A stretch of 64,000 nucleotides of DNA from Aselliscus stoliczkanus (taxonomy: Eukaryota > Chordata > Mammalia > Chiroptera > Hipposideridae). Under the pieces are notes generated by a model that saw only the letters and a list, made by a program, of their open reading frames with translations, was not told where the DNA came from and made no database searches. This document shows positions 47,520 through 58,919 of this stretch, piece by piece; the first letter of the stretch is position 1, and every line of letters starts with the position of its first letter. The DNA lies in assembly GCA_033961575.1 (NCBI GenBank), contig CM066732.1:109432687-109496686 (forward strand). Direction: 5' to 3'. The translations under genes and the position numbers were made by a program.

Positions 47520-47970
47520 GGGCCGGCCGAGTGGCTCATTGGTTACGAGTTGGCTTGGAATGTGACTTCTGAGCAGCAGAGCCACCGGTTCGGATCCCAC
47601 ATGGGCCAGTGATGCTGTCCATACAGCTAAAATGGTGAACAACAGCTCCACTTGGAGCTGGACTGCCATGAGTCGCCAGTGAGGGCATAGGCCGCAGCCC
47701 CTGCTGCAGTGGGCTGGCGTAAGCTACAGTAAGTAGCCTGTAGCCAGCATGAGCGGCCGTTGAGCCACTGTGAGCGGCCGTCCAATGGCCAACGAGTTAC
47801 TGACTTACCCAGGAAGAGCGCAATGATAATACCAACATGAGCCAGGGAAGCGACATCCTCCACAACTAGATTGAAAAACAAAAGGACAGCAACTTGTCTG
47901 TTTCCCTCCCCCAATTCCCCAACGCTCTTCCCTCCCCCAATTCCCCAATAAAATCTTAAAAAAAAAAAAA
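47520..47970 (+). mobile_element. Long tRNA-derived SINE, copy C
   Basis: Starts gggccggccgagtggctcat and ends cccaataaaatcttaaaaaa. It has the same body as the other long copies, with a larger insertion (agtgggctggcgtaagctac). Its B-box-like accggttcggatcc is intact. No clear target duplication was found. Confidence 0.88.
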
Positions 47971-48859
47971 TCTCCAAAGAATAACTGAGGCAACCAGTCC
48001 ACACAAATAAGCATATGCATACCATAGGAGCCAAATAATTCCACACATCCTGTAAGATTTCAAGGGAGAGGGAGATGGGGAAAAAATGGTTAACAGGACA
48101 ATTCACTTAATCAGATAGGGACTTAAGAAAAGTGAAAAACTAACTATAATCACAAAACTAAATAATGAAAAATTAATCACAACATATTGACATCTTAATT
48201 TACAAAAACTGGCCTTTTATGTTTAGAAATACAATGGCTAACTCCCATGCCCAAAAGGCAAAAGAAAAAACAATATATACATTTAGAATGAAGACTAAAA
48301 TTGCTTAATTTGTTCGATATTACCAAATAGCCTTTACTTTCCCAAAATGTTTTCTAAAACTCATCCAACAGAAGCACTTTTTATATAAGACAACCTACAT
48401 TGTATCAAATTATTCTAATTATTTTTACACCGAGAACAAACAATTCCAGGATATCATTATCATTTTAATAAGAAAGAACAGAATCTAGTTTACTATACTG
48501 AGCTACTTAACATTTATTCTAATATGAGACACACAGGTTAAATGTGGATAACCTGATCACACTGACATGTTTTAACAGCAAATAAACAGTTTCCTTAAAT
48601 AGCTAGCAAGCCCCACAAAAACTAGTGAGCAAGGAGGAATCCAATGGCCTGCTTGCTAAGGCTGCTCAATGACTGACATCTTCAAGCATTCCCCTTGCAG
48701 TTGAAATCAATTAATCATTCATTTTAACTGGAGCAGAATATAATTATGTTAGCTTGACTGCTTCACGTTTAATTCCACTAAAAAAGTCATTTTAAAAATC
48801 ATTATGAATATAGGCCATTATAATGAATTATTGCTAAAATATCAGCAATAATGAATGAT

Positions 48860-49235
48860 TCACATTTTTAAAAAAGCTTTACAGAAAATTTCTAATATAA
48901 ACACAGGGAGAGAAAACAGTATAATGAATCCCCAAGTACCCATCACCCAGCTTCAACAATTATCAACTCATTGGTCAATCTTGTTTCAACTATATTCCCA
49001 CACATTACCCAACACCAGCTCCTTAATTATTTTTAAGCAAATCTTAAATACCGTGTCATTTCATTTTTAAGTATTTCAATTTGCATCTCTAAAAATGTAA
49101 ACACCTAAAAATAATTGTAAAACTCCTTAAAATCATCAAATATCTAGTTTTCCTGTTTCCCCAGTGGTCTCATTTTTTTGTTGTTTGTTCAAATCAAGAT
49201 CCAAGTAAGTCCATAAATTGTATTTGTAGATACAT
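48860..49235. repeat. Ancient L1-like fragment
   Basis: Text such as gtataatgaatccccaagta, cccatcacccagcttcaaca and gtttccccagtggtctcatt is typical of an old L1 3' region shared with 44550-44900 and 49610-50340. Family not proven. Confidence 0.4.
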
Positions 49236-49616
49236 CTCTTAAGTATCTTTTTTTAAACTTTATTGGGGAACAGTCAAGTTGTTGTCCTTCAATCTTAGTT
49301 GTGGAGGGAGCAGCTCAGCTCCAAGTCCAGTCGCCATTTTCAATCTAGTTATGGGTGTGTGTGCGCACGCGTTCCACCATCCCATGGGGTAGTCGAACCA
49401 GCAACCCTGTTGTTAAAGAGAACGCGCTCTAACCAACTGAGCTACCTGGCAGCCCTCTCTTAAGTATCTAATTTTTTTTTTTTTAAGCAAAGAGATTTTA
49501 TTTTATTTCTGAGGGCAGTATCACTGGCCCTCATATATGGGACCCGAACTGGGGCCACTGGCTTCCCAAGCCAGTGCTTAACCACCGTGCCACTCAGCTG
49601 GCCCTCTTAAGTATCT
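49236..49616 (-). mobile_element. Two SINEs stacked at one insertion site
   Basis: Three copies of ctcttaagtatct lie at 49236-49248, 49457-49469 and 49604-49616. Between copies 1 and 2 is a reversed Ves-type bat SINE (49249-49456), whose reverse complement begins ggctgccaggtagctcagtt and includes cctccacaactaagattgaa. Between copies 2 and 3 is a reversed short SINE (49470-49603) with the ggccagctgagtggcacggt head. The third duplication copy shows two retrotransposition events at the same target. Confidence 0.95.
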
Positions 49617-50466
49617 TTTAATCCATCTCTTTTTTCTTCGCAATTCAGTTGTTGAAAAAACAGGGTCATTTGTCCTGTAGTTTTCCAGTCTGGATTTTCC
49701 TGACTGAATCCCTCGTGGTATCATTTAACATGTTTGTTTCCTGCCTTTCTAGTAAAGAGGTGGTTGGTTCCAGGGGCTTGATCAGGATCAGACTTGATTT
49801 TCGGCAGGACTGCTTCAGGAAGTATGTGTATTTCCATGAGGAGGCACAAAATGTTTGACTGCTGTCTCTTTGTGAGGTTAGCAGTCACTGGTGACCACTG
49901 TCTAGATCTGTTAGTCATTGGAGGGTTAAAATGGCGATAGTTTTCATTCCTCTTGATCTGCTGGAATATTTAAGAGCATATTCCAAAGGTAACTATGATT
50001 TTGTAAACTATCTTATTAACTCGTGGAGTAAAACATAAAGAGCTTCAATCTCTTGCAGATATTATCCGTACTGATGCTAAAATTCTCTCCACTTGGGGCA
50101 GTGGGAACTTCTTCAAGGTGTCTCCTCCTGAATCTTCTCTGACAGACCTCTAACAGCGTCCTTGTTTTCTGGTATGACAGTTTTCTAGGCTCTTGTAGGT
50201 TTCTTTTCCTAGACCTGGCATTAGCCTTTTATCCAGGGAAGTCTGGTTTCTTTGAAGAAGATGGTATTTAGAGACCACAATCAGGGCTCTGGATCTGACT
50301 TTCGGGTGAATTATGTCCAAAGCTGATCAAGTCCATTAAGCAGTCTTTTACCACTATTTCTAATAAGTTCATGTGGCTGCATGCATGTGAACTTGTAAGC
50401 ATGGGCTCTCAGATATAAAAGGGAAAAAACTTCCCTATATAATATGCTAATGATGGGAGTATTCTT

Positions 50467-50572
50467 GTTTTGTTTTTTTGAGGGCAGTGTCACTGGCCCT
50501 CATATGTGGGACCGAACCGGGGCCGCTGGCTTCCCAAGCCAGCGCTTAACCACCGTGCCACTCGGCCGGCCC
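50467..50572 (-). mobile_element. Short tRNA-derived SINE, antisense
   Basis: A 106-base reversed SINE head whose reverse complement starts gggccggccgagtggcacgg, with B-box-like ccggttcggtcc and a poly(A) tail. A perfect 16-base target duplication, tgatgggagtattctt, lies at 50451-50466 and 50573-50588. Confidence 0.95.
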
Positions 50573-51507
50573 TGATGGGAGTATTCTTATATATTAATAA
50601 TGGAAGGAGTCAACTTGCTACATCTATTGGGAAGACAAATTTTATCAATGGCTTTTAAGATACCTTTAATCCAACAATTCCCCTTTTAGAAATCTTTTAT
50701 TATAATATATATTAAGTTTAGGATTTTCCTTGTAGGATTTTTTAAAATGAACACTCTGAAAACCTAAATGTCCAAACAATAGGGAACTGGTTAATTTTTT
50801 AAATGTACAATACATCCACAGAATGAATATCAATGTATTGTTAAATAAGAAAGGTGGCTTACAGAAGTGCGTACATTATGCCTTTAACCACGTGCATAGG
50901 AAAAAGTCTTGAGGACTGGGTTTCAAAATCTTAACAGCGCAAACTGGGCAGTTCTCGTGTTTCCACTGCTGGCTTACGACTGATTTGGCGTCCCTGGGTC
51001 TGCCTGCCAAGTCAGATACTATATACTCTTCTATCTGCTTTCCAGTTTCCAGTATTGTGTTCTTGTTATCTTCTCTTCTATATTCCTTGTCCTTCTTAGA
51101 TTATGCTCTTTTCTTTACCTAATCACTGTGATTTTAGGCAAGAGCCCAGGGTAATAAATACTTTGCTCAACTATTCTTTTTTATCTATCATTTCATTGCT
51201 TTTTCTAGGACAGAATAGACACTCTGAAAAGATTACCAATTATAAAATATATAAATTTCTACTGAAAATAGTGCATACATGTATATAGCTAAGACACACA
51301 AACAACATAGCAATACAGAACACAAGGGCTCACTTGTATACTAACAATATAAAAGGTGGGATACAGAAGCAATAATGGCAAAACTAAACTAGTAACACAT
51401 GAAAAAGGAGATTCAAATGGAAGTTGTTTTTAATCAACAACATAAAACCAGAAATACTGAAACTGAAGCTGAGCTCTGTAAGGTAAACTGATCATCTGTT
51501 TAGTTAC

Positions 51508-51840
51508 TCAGAAGTAAAAACTGCTCTTCAGGAAACTGTAATTTCTTACAACTTCAGCGACTTCTTTCTCTAAAGATGAACTGTCCTTAGCAACTGCTTT
51601 ATAACTATACTCAACTTGCTCTCTAGTTATGGGAGGCTTTGACCCTTTAAATCTAGATAATGAACATTTCCTCTTATACCTCTGAAGATGGGCTATCCAG
51701 TTTTGTAATGCATTTACTACAATGACCCTTTCATACTTTTGATTCAAAATACTTAACAGGAAATTAAAAACTGCTTGTCAAGCACAAGAACCCACAATTG
51801 CACAGCTGCCAAGGACACTAATCTCATCTTTGGAGAAAAA
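51508..51840 (-). pseudogene. Unidentified ORF, possible gene fragment or retrocopy
   Basis: The - strand frame at 51508-51747 reads MNQKYERVIVVNALQNWIAH, LQRYKRKCSLSRFKGSKPPI, TREQVEYSYKAVAKDSSSLE and KEVAEVVRNYSFLKSSFYF. The mix of residues looks protein-like rather than repeat-derived. The same frame continues upstream toward about 51840 (SVLGSCAIVGSCA, then a stop, then QAVFNFLLSIL), so any longer gene is broken there. I do not recognise the protein. No poly(A) tract or splice site was confirmed, so it may be a decayed retrocopy, an old exon, or chance. Confidence 0.3.
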
Positions 51841-52747
51841 GAATCATTAGATCTTAAAATGTACACATCATAGGAGGAGATATAAGGACTTAGGAGTCAT
51901 TTGCTCAATTTGGAGAAATCTGTTTTCACTAGTCAGATGTGAATATGAGAAAAATGAAGTGCCCAAAGCACAAAGTGGTGAAGACACCTCAGAAAACAAG
52001 ACTGTCACATCAAGTCTTTCCCTTAAAGAAGTCCTTCCGATACATTTCTCTTTTGAGTATCATTACAGTTGTACAAAGGTTTTCACTGGTTCTATTTTTC
52101 TACTGTTACCAATAGCATGTAACACTGACTTTATCCTACATATAGTTGGCATTTCAAATAAATGGCTTGTCTAGAACCTGAAGAAAAAAAATCAAAATCA
52201 AAATCAAAATAAAGAAACCCTTCTCCACACTGTTGGACATTGCCTGACATTATGGGATCACCTGGCCTGGAAACTGTAATAATTTATTTTACTGCTGATT
52301 TTGTTTCTGAGGTGTTGCCTGAATTTAGAACACTGAAAAAAATTCTACACAAAATTTAAGCATTCAAATGTAAGAATAACAAATCTGTAATCATTGGAAT
52401 TAATCAATATTGATGATTTCATGAACAAAATTAAACATACCCTTTTATGTTTCTCAAAGTAAAAAGTATATGGCATGTTTACTCATTTAACAAATACTAC
52501 TTATTTATAGCTGGCCTTGATTTTTTTTAAAAAAAGGATTTGGGACTGATTATTCTGCACAGGGTGCCATACTGAGTTTATAATTCTTTTTCTAGATAAG
52601 ACTGACATGTCAATTCCCTCCTTATTTGCTATGAATTTGACAAAGCAGGAAAATGAGGCTCAAAATTTTAGAATATACTTATCATTAAACTACACTTTTA
52701 AAATAAATGTGGTATTTAGCATTCAAAACTTTGCAAAATACACATTT

Positions 52748-52925
52748 AGCAGGTCCTCGAATAACGTTTTGTTGAACATCATTTCACTATAACATTGCTG
52801 AGATGCTGCAGGAACTTAACTTTTGTTATATCTGTCTATGGTGAAACTGGTTTCAGTTAGGCATCGTTTCGTTTCAAGTCACAGAACCTATGGACCACGG
52901 TAAGCAAGGACTTCCTATAAATAAG
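52748..52925 (+). repeat. DNA-transposon-like element, unnamed
   Basis: Text cgaataacgttttgttgaac, tgagatgctgcaggaactta and ttaggcatcgtttcgtttca, ending gtaagcaaggacttcctat, is a recognisable ancient mammalian repeat pattern. I cannot name it with confidence. Confidence 0.4.
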
Positions 52926-53241
52926 TTTCCAAAATGACTCAGCTCTTCCCCCAAAGATGAACACTTTCAAACACATGAACAGTGACTGGAAATAAGGTAA
53001 AGCAGTTGAGATTAGTTACGTGTTTTTTAAATGCTCAGATACAGAGATATCTAATCAAAAATGTTTACATGGACTCCTAACTAAGAATAAAGAAATCTGC
53101 ACTTGTATGGGAAGAGACAATTCTCTTTCTGCTTAACAACCTCTTTCATTTAGTAAGGAAGAGTTGCCTGTGGGAAGCTTCTTTTGGTAGTTCTCAGAGT
53201 TCAAAAAGTATGGAAGCTTCAAGTTGATTTCATCATGTCTA

Positions 53242-53247
53242 TTTATT
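53242..53247 (-). terminator. ADAM10: Candidate ADAM10 polyadenylation signal (distal)
   Basis: AATAAA on the - strand (in gcattaataaatagacatg), just downstream of the first candidate. Which of the two is used cannot be told from sequence. Confidence 0.45.
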
Positions 53248-53284
53248 AATGCATTTCAAGTTTCAAAAAACCTTACATCTTTGC

Positions 53285-55397
53285 ACAATACTTTATTTTT
53301 TGCAATTTTTAGTAAAAATTTCCAAAGTGAACAAAAAGATACTGTATAAAACACAGTGGACATTAAACTGACAGTAGTATTAGATCTCATTTGTTTTGAT
53401 CCTTTTGTTTTACCACATCTTGATTTGCTGTGGAGAGCTCAGTGCACATCTCTTATGAGAAAACATTTAACTTAGACTCAAAATAAAATAGGGCAGTGTA
53501 CACCTGCCAAAACCCTACCACAGGATAACATTACAAGCAAAAAAATGTACATGTTCCAAAGTCTACCACACTCAAGAAGTTACTAAGAACTCTTGCAGAA
53601 TAAAAGTCACCATTTTAGAAATGCAAACCCACTTCCAACCTTTGCACAGTCCAAAAACAAAGGCATTTAAATGATTTAAAAGCAATTACATACATATCTA
53701 TCTACTTGTTTGTTTAGAATTATTTATAATCTATCTGGGGTTTCATGTACAAAATTTGTCTCTAAATCATGTACAAAAAGCTGTATTTTGAAAAAAGTCA
53801 CCACATACTGTACAAGTTTACAAGGAAGAGATCCCATTATTTTCTCTAGCATTTTTGGCCTTGCTGGCTTGCGTCACATTATGAGAATGATTGTGTAAAC
53901 CTTATACTCTTAAGAAAAAAAAAAAGGAAAAAAAAAAAGGAAGCCAAAACACAGAGTTTTTTCAACTTTCCCAAAATTTGCCTCCTATGGGAAGCCAGGA
54001 AAATCATAGCTGTTTATGTTTAATTTAAGTGATGTAGTTGGAAAACAGAAGCAATAAATATATCACAAGCTTAAAATATTCTTGTAATGCCCCCTTCCAT
54101 TCCTGCATAGCAATAAGTCTGTTAATACATTAAATGCTTTTGCTTTCTTTCTTTAAAAAGCCAATTATTTACATCTGTTTAAAAAATAAATTTGGAATGG
54201 GACATTGTGCTGTTTCACCTCCACTGCTGTTAAAATATTTTAGGAAAAAAAATGTCAGAAGGCCTATCTAAATTTTAACTATTAGTTGAGCAAATCACTC
54301 TTCTTTAGTGGTTACCAATGATCAGTGATGATGTGCAGAAAAAACTGTTCAAATATTTTGATAAAGACACAGCTTTTCTTTTCCATATCAGACGAAAACC
54401 AAAAACATAATTAGCATACTTTAGATATATGGAAAACACAAATAAGGGGTTACAAATAAAAAAGAATCATTTCATTGACATAATTTCTAACAAAGCATGA
54501 ATAAATTTCACCTACCAATTCAAAAATGGAATTGAATTAGAAAGTTTAAAAATAAGTAAGCAGAAATCAGACACTTACATAAAGAACTAACTCTGAAGTA
54601 GTATGCTGCATCTGTCCAGTTTGCACAACACTTAACTGGGTTCTTCAGCGTAGTCATTCATGTGCTCTTAGCAGCCATTTGATAAAGACAAATGAATCAG
54701 AACCAACTCCATCATAAGAAAAAGGTAAATTGATTCTCATTTCAAAACTGCCTGTGTAAAGCATTACAGAATCCTGGACCACTGAATACCACCATTCTCT
54801 GTTATCCTGAGTATGTCAATTAAACAGTAATTTTTCATTAAGAGCGGAAAAATTTTTATAATACAAAGAAACATCCATATTGCAATTTCTGTTTACAATT
54901 GCACACAGAAGTACAGTGTACATAAGAAATACATGTCTGCATATAACAAGGTATGTACATTGGCAAGTGATGTCTCCAATGTTGAGGTGGTCGAGCCTCC
55001 TAGCCTTGATTGGCAGTTAAAAAAAAATATATATATATATTTCAATTTGTGGTAAAAGTTTATCGAGAGCCAAGTTTGCCTGCAAGTGAAGAAAATGCAG
55101 CAACACAGAACAGGGAACACGGGGCACATAATAATATTCTAAGACTTTGTGCCATTAGGTTAAAAACACCTGTCCATAAGAAAATTGGGTTCCTTTTCCA
55201 CCCCCCACCCCCAAATTGGAATTTTCAGGCTTTAAAATTAAGTAATTCCACCTGGTCTGAGGACTTGATCTCTTGCCATTTTTTTTTCTTCATCTGTTAT
55301 TTGTGAGGGTTGAGTTTGGGGATGATTTAATAGGTGTCTCTTTGGAGTGAAGTTTTCCCATTGTAGGCACTAGGAAGAACCAAGGCAAAAGCTGCAG
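53285..55397 (-). other. ADAM10: ADAM10 3' UTR (approximate)
   Basis: This is the sequence on the - strand after the ADAM10 stop codon (55398-55400), A/T-rich and with no recognised coding content. Two AATAAA signals on the - strand (53292-53297 and 53242-53247) are candidate ends, giving a 3' UTR of about 2.1 kb. The real end may differ, as ADAM10 has alternative polyadenylation in other mammals. Confidence 0.65.
53292..53297 (-). terminator. ADAM10: Candidate ADAM10 polyadenylation signal (proximal)
   Basis: AATAAA on the - strand (plus-strand TTTATT in caatactttattttttgc), about 2.1 kb after the stop codon. A second signal lies 45 bases further on. Confidence 0.55.
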
Positions 55398-55492
55398 TTA
55401 ACGTCTCATGTGTCCCATCTGATAACTCTCCCGGGGCCGCTGACGCTGGGGTTGCTGAATGGGCTGTGGAGGTCTCCTCCTCTTTAAAGTGC
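55398..55492 (-). CDS. ADAM10: ADAM10 last coding exon (cytoplasmic tail)
   Basis: ADAM10 is the alpha-secretase type metalloprotease that sheds Notch, APP, cadherins and other membrane proteins. On the - strand this exon completes a split glycine codon and encodes [20 protein letters not shown] and [10 protein letters not shown], then TAA at 55398-55400. This is the conserved end of the cytoplasmic tail, with the RRR basic motif and proline-rich stretch known for SH3 and trafficking interactions. Acceptor (on - strand) is ctcatag. It matches the human tail as I remember it. Confidence 0.97.
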
Positions 55493-55814
55493 CTATGAGT
55501 CACAAACAAAAGTAAAATAGATATACTATGAGCTTTTAATCTTTAAAAACAAAGTTGCCATATCAAAAAGAAAGGTTCTAGATTGGTACTATCCCATAGA
55601 TATATAACCTGAGACATAACATATAATTTAAAATTTTCAGTAGCCATAATGAAAAGTTTTTTAAAAAGATAAAATAATTTTAATATTTTTTATTTCATTT
55701 AATCCAATATAGCCAAAATATTGCCATTTCAAGATGTAATAGATGTAAGAAATTGTTAATGAAATACTTCATTCTTTTTTATATACATACCAGTCCTAAA
55801 GTCTGATATGCATT

Positions 55815-55995
55815 TTTAAAAATTCATTTATTTATTTTTATTAGTTTCAGTTATACAAAGCAATGTAATAGTTAGACATTTATACTCCTAACAAAGTGAT
55901 AACCCCCCTCCCCAATCTACTACCCCTCTGACATTGTATATAGCTGTTACAATACCATTAACTATATTCCCTATGCTATATTGAATGTCAATTAA
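55815..55995 (-). mobile_element. L1 3' fragment, antisense
   Basis: Reversed L1 3' end: tttagtttcagttatacaaa-like text, then gtgataacccccctccccaa, accattaactatattcccta and ttgaatgtcaattaaatac. The same L1 end appears in sense at 36846-37118. Confidence 0.75.
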
Positions 55996-55996
55996 A

Positions 55997-56039
55997 TACA
56001 CACACACACACACACACACACAGACACACACACACACAC
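55997..56039 (+). repeat. (CA)n microsatellite
   Basis: About 20 CA units with one cag interruption, at the end of the antisense L1 fragment. Confidence 0.95.
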
Positions 56040-56384
56040 CCAGGGTGCCAAGAAAAAAAATGTATATTCATTTCAAGAGATGTTATCTATGTATAACTTT
56101 TCAAAATTGAATTGACCTTCACGCCTCTGATGAATACTGACTAGTTATTTTGTAGAAAATAACAATTTGAGCTATTGGTATGTATTATTACAATTTTAAT
56201 ACAGTTTTTTTCCTTTCTTAAAATGTGTATACATTTTTTTGGTACCCTCTGTATATAGTCTGACATGCATTTTATATATATTTACAATACATCCTAACTG
56301 AGACTAGCCACATTTCAAGTGCTCAACAACCACAACTTATTAGAATAATATTGATTCTGAAGACAGAATCCATGATGAAAAAAT

Positions 56385-56545
56385 TACTGAGTGTCTTTGA
56401 GCAAATGACTTAACCTCTCTGAAACTCAAATGCCTTTCTTGTCTGTAAAACAGGGTAATAACTAACTCACATAGTCCATTGTGAAGATTATACAATTCAC
56501 ATGTAAAGGTACTTTACACTTTTTGTGAGGGTTCAATAAATGACA
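56385..56545 (+). repeat. MIR SINE
   Basis: Sense MIR with atgacttaacctctctgaaa, tcttgtctgtaaaacagggt and gaagattatacaattcacat. Confidence 0.7.
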
Positions 56546-57491
56546 GCTATGTAATTTTTTAATTTTTAAAGGTGGAATTTGCTTAAAGTGAAATCAAGTA
56601 AAAGAGTTGTTTCACTGAATGAGACCATAGTTGGTAATGTATATAAAAAGTGTTATGTGGCCTTTGGAAATCCCTAAGAAATTGACATCAGTTCCAGAGG
56701 GCTAACATTGTAAATTTCCGAAAAGCAATGATAAAAAATCGAATTTCCTCTGATTCCTACCAAGATATCATCCCAGCATGAATACTAAAGTCTCTTGCCC
56801 CAAGATAGGTACATACAGAGAAACTACTGAGGAAAAATGAGAAAACTGTAAGAAATTCCTAGTTTTAATCTGCTTTCTGTTGGGTATGGATTTGGCCTGA
56901 GGCAAGAGGCTTTGTGAGAAGTGCTATGCCTCCCTGAGAGGTAAAGAGTGAAGACCAAACCTTAGGAGTTTTTTCAGAGATGAATAATGGTGATTTGGTG
57001 CATGAAGCCTCCACCCTAAGACTCTCCCACAGACTGTACTTCCCCTTAAGCATCATCTCTAGGAAAAATGAGCTTATGTACCAGAAAATATCTGAAGAGC
57101 ATTAACTTTAAAAATAGTAACAGAAGTATAGCAGTTAAATAGAAAAACCAATAATTTAAAACTATCCTAACTATTGTAATAAAAAAGGGAAGAGTTTAGA
57201 ATATGACAATAAAAACAAAAAACAAGAACCAAGCAAAAATAAAATTTTCTAGGTCTAAATATTTTTAGACACTTAGGACAAATTAGCTATAAATTGCCAG
57301 CCATTAGCTAGTTTGGATTCATAAAAAACAACACTTAAAAATCAACTACATAATTTATCCAGTAATCCCAATCTCAAGGAGAAAGTACTATAAAATTAGG
57401 TACTAAAGACTCATTTGTAATTCAATTCTACCTGCGAAACGATTCCGAGTTATAAAAATATATACACTTTGTCTTGCTCAAATTGACTTAC

Positions 57492-57618
57492 CTGGGAGAG
57501 GTTTAGGAGGAGGCAACTTTGGATTACTACTTGGAGTATGAACACTGCATATCTTAATAAATCCAGCCATTAACATGATCAGGGCAATTCCCATAAGTAA
57601 TACTGCCCACCAATTAGC
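57492..57618 (-). CDS. ADAM10: ADAM10 penultimate coding exon (transmembrane helix)
   Basis: On the - strand this 127-base exon encodes [20 protein letters not shown], then [20 protein letters not shown] and LP, plus the first base of a split glycine. It holds the transmembrane helix ([18 protein letters not shown]) and the start of the cytoplasmic tail. The human sequence reads [10 protein letters not shown] at the start, so one residue differs, His to Asn. Acceptor is atttctag, donor gtaagt. The extracellular exons lie beyond the window. Confidence 0.97.
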
Positions 57619-58023
57619 CTAGAAATAAACAGATTTTTCTAATGAAAAAAAACTATACAATACTTTAGAATACTTTATATTATATAAAATACAGAATAGA
57701 CTATATTACATTTTAATTTTTAAACAACATTTGTTGATTGGGAGTTGTACAGATATCATATATAAGCACATGTATATTAATTTCTTTAAATATAAAAAAG
57801 TATAAAGGAGAAACAAATTTTCTCTCATAATTTCACTTCCTATCTATTTTCCTTTTCAGTCTCTTTTCTATATAACTGTCATACATATGGATAAATACAC
57901 ACGCAAACCTGGGGTCATCCTGCATACAGTTTATATTGTATTTTCCCATTTTATTAAATATTTTCTAGTTGGAATATTTCCCTCTTTTTTTGGCATATTA
58001 CTCTTATGGACTGTACTGTTTCC

Positions 58024-58133
58024 TTTTTTTTTTTTTTTGAGGGCAGTGTCACTAACCCTCATATGTGGGACCCGAACCAGGGCTGCTGGCGTCCCAAGCA
58101 AGCTCTTAACCACCGCACCACTTGGCTGGCCCT
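58024..58133 (-). mobile_element. Short tRNA-derived SINE, antisense
   Basis: A reversed SINE head: its reverse complement begins gggccagccaagtggtgcgg and contains ctggttcgggtcc, with a T run at the other end. The flanking duplication is weak (ctgtttcc against ctgtttgc). It is in sense orientation with respect to ADAM10. Confidence 0.85.
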
Positions 58134-58919
58134 CTGTTTGCTTTTATACTCTCAATTTACTTAGAAAGTATATTACCTACTTTAAATTCTAATACTGGAC
58201 AGATTTTTAAAAAACAGTTTCTATATTTTCTCCTAATCATCAAAGTTAAGACTAAAATTCTACCTTTTTTGAGGCCCCCTTTTGTTGTTATTCTATTTCA
58301 TTTGGAATTTCAGACGCAGGCTGTGTTAGGAAATTATTTTTATAAGATATATCTTAGTTTTCATTATATTACACATATATATTGTAGTATCCATTATATA
58401 TTCATTTATTTAAAGGTTAACAGTCCGTTTTAATATGAGAAATGGAAGGAATACACATTTTAGAAGCAGGCAAACTTTACCAAGTCTAAGAAGGAACTAA
58501 AAATTTTACTTCTAACTTAAACCATATTAAACAAATCAATCAGCCAAACAAAAAAACCTTCAGAAATTATTGGTAAAATCTTATTTATAGAAAAATCAGT
58601 TTCTGTTCTTAATAAATTCTAAGTCTATTTTGCAATTCAAAATATTCAAATTTTGTTTAAGATAGCATATATTAATAAACATCATACAAAATAGTTGCAA
58701 CTTTAAAACTATGAACTTTCACATTGGCTTAACATAGATTGTAATAATACATATATAGTTATTGCTAATCATTGCCAATAAAACCCCCACTTAAGAAAAT
58801 TTTCTATGATCTAAGGTCTTGAAACAAACTGCCTACTCCTTCTATACTGTTCTCTTTATCCTAAAACACCCCAAGCCACTCTTTCTATATGTACGTAAAG
58901 CCTCTCCAACATATACATA

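Larger units (their letters stand above)
34003..53240. other. Intergenic region between convergent LIPC and ADAM10
   Basis: About 19 kb between the two convergent genes. It contains a (GT)n microsatellite, a Tigger-type element, a 5'-truncated L1 with target duplication, MER5A-like pieces, a three-unit tandem repeat, several SINEs, MIR and L2 fragments and AT-rich L1-like text. Some stretches (about 34100-34800, 42800-43330, 45000-47250, 52250-52740) show nothing I can name. No conserved protein gene was recognised; an unidentified 79-codon frame at 51508-51747 is listed separately. Confidence 0.8.
55493..57491 (-). other. ADAM10: ADAM10 intron between the last two coding exons
   Basis: A 2.0 kb intron with donor gtaagtca and acceptor ctcatag on the - strand. 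It contains an antisense L1 3' piece (about 55815-55995), a (CA)n microsatellite (55997-56039), a MIR (about 56385-56545) and a possible old hAT remnant split around the L1. Confidence 0.9.

Noticed and set aside
47627..48106. 159-codon ORF on the - strand
   Set aside because: It reads through the antisense of a long SINE and into flanking A/T-rich DNA; the conserved parts match the other SINE copies.
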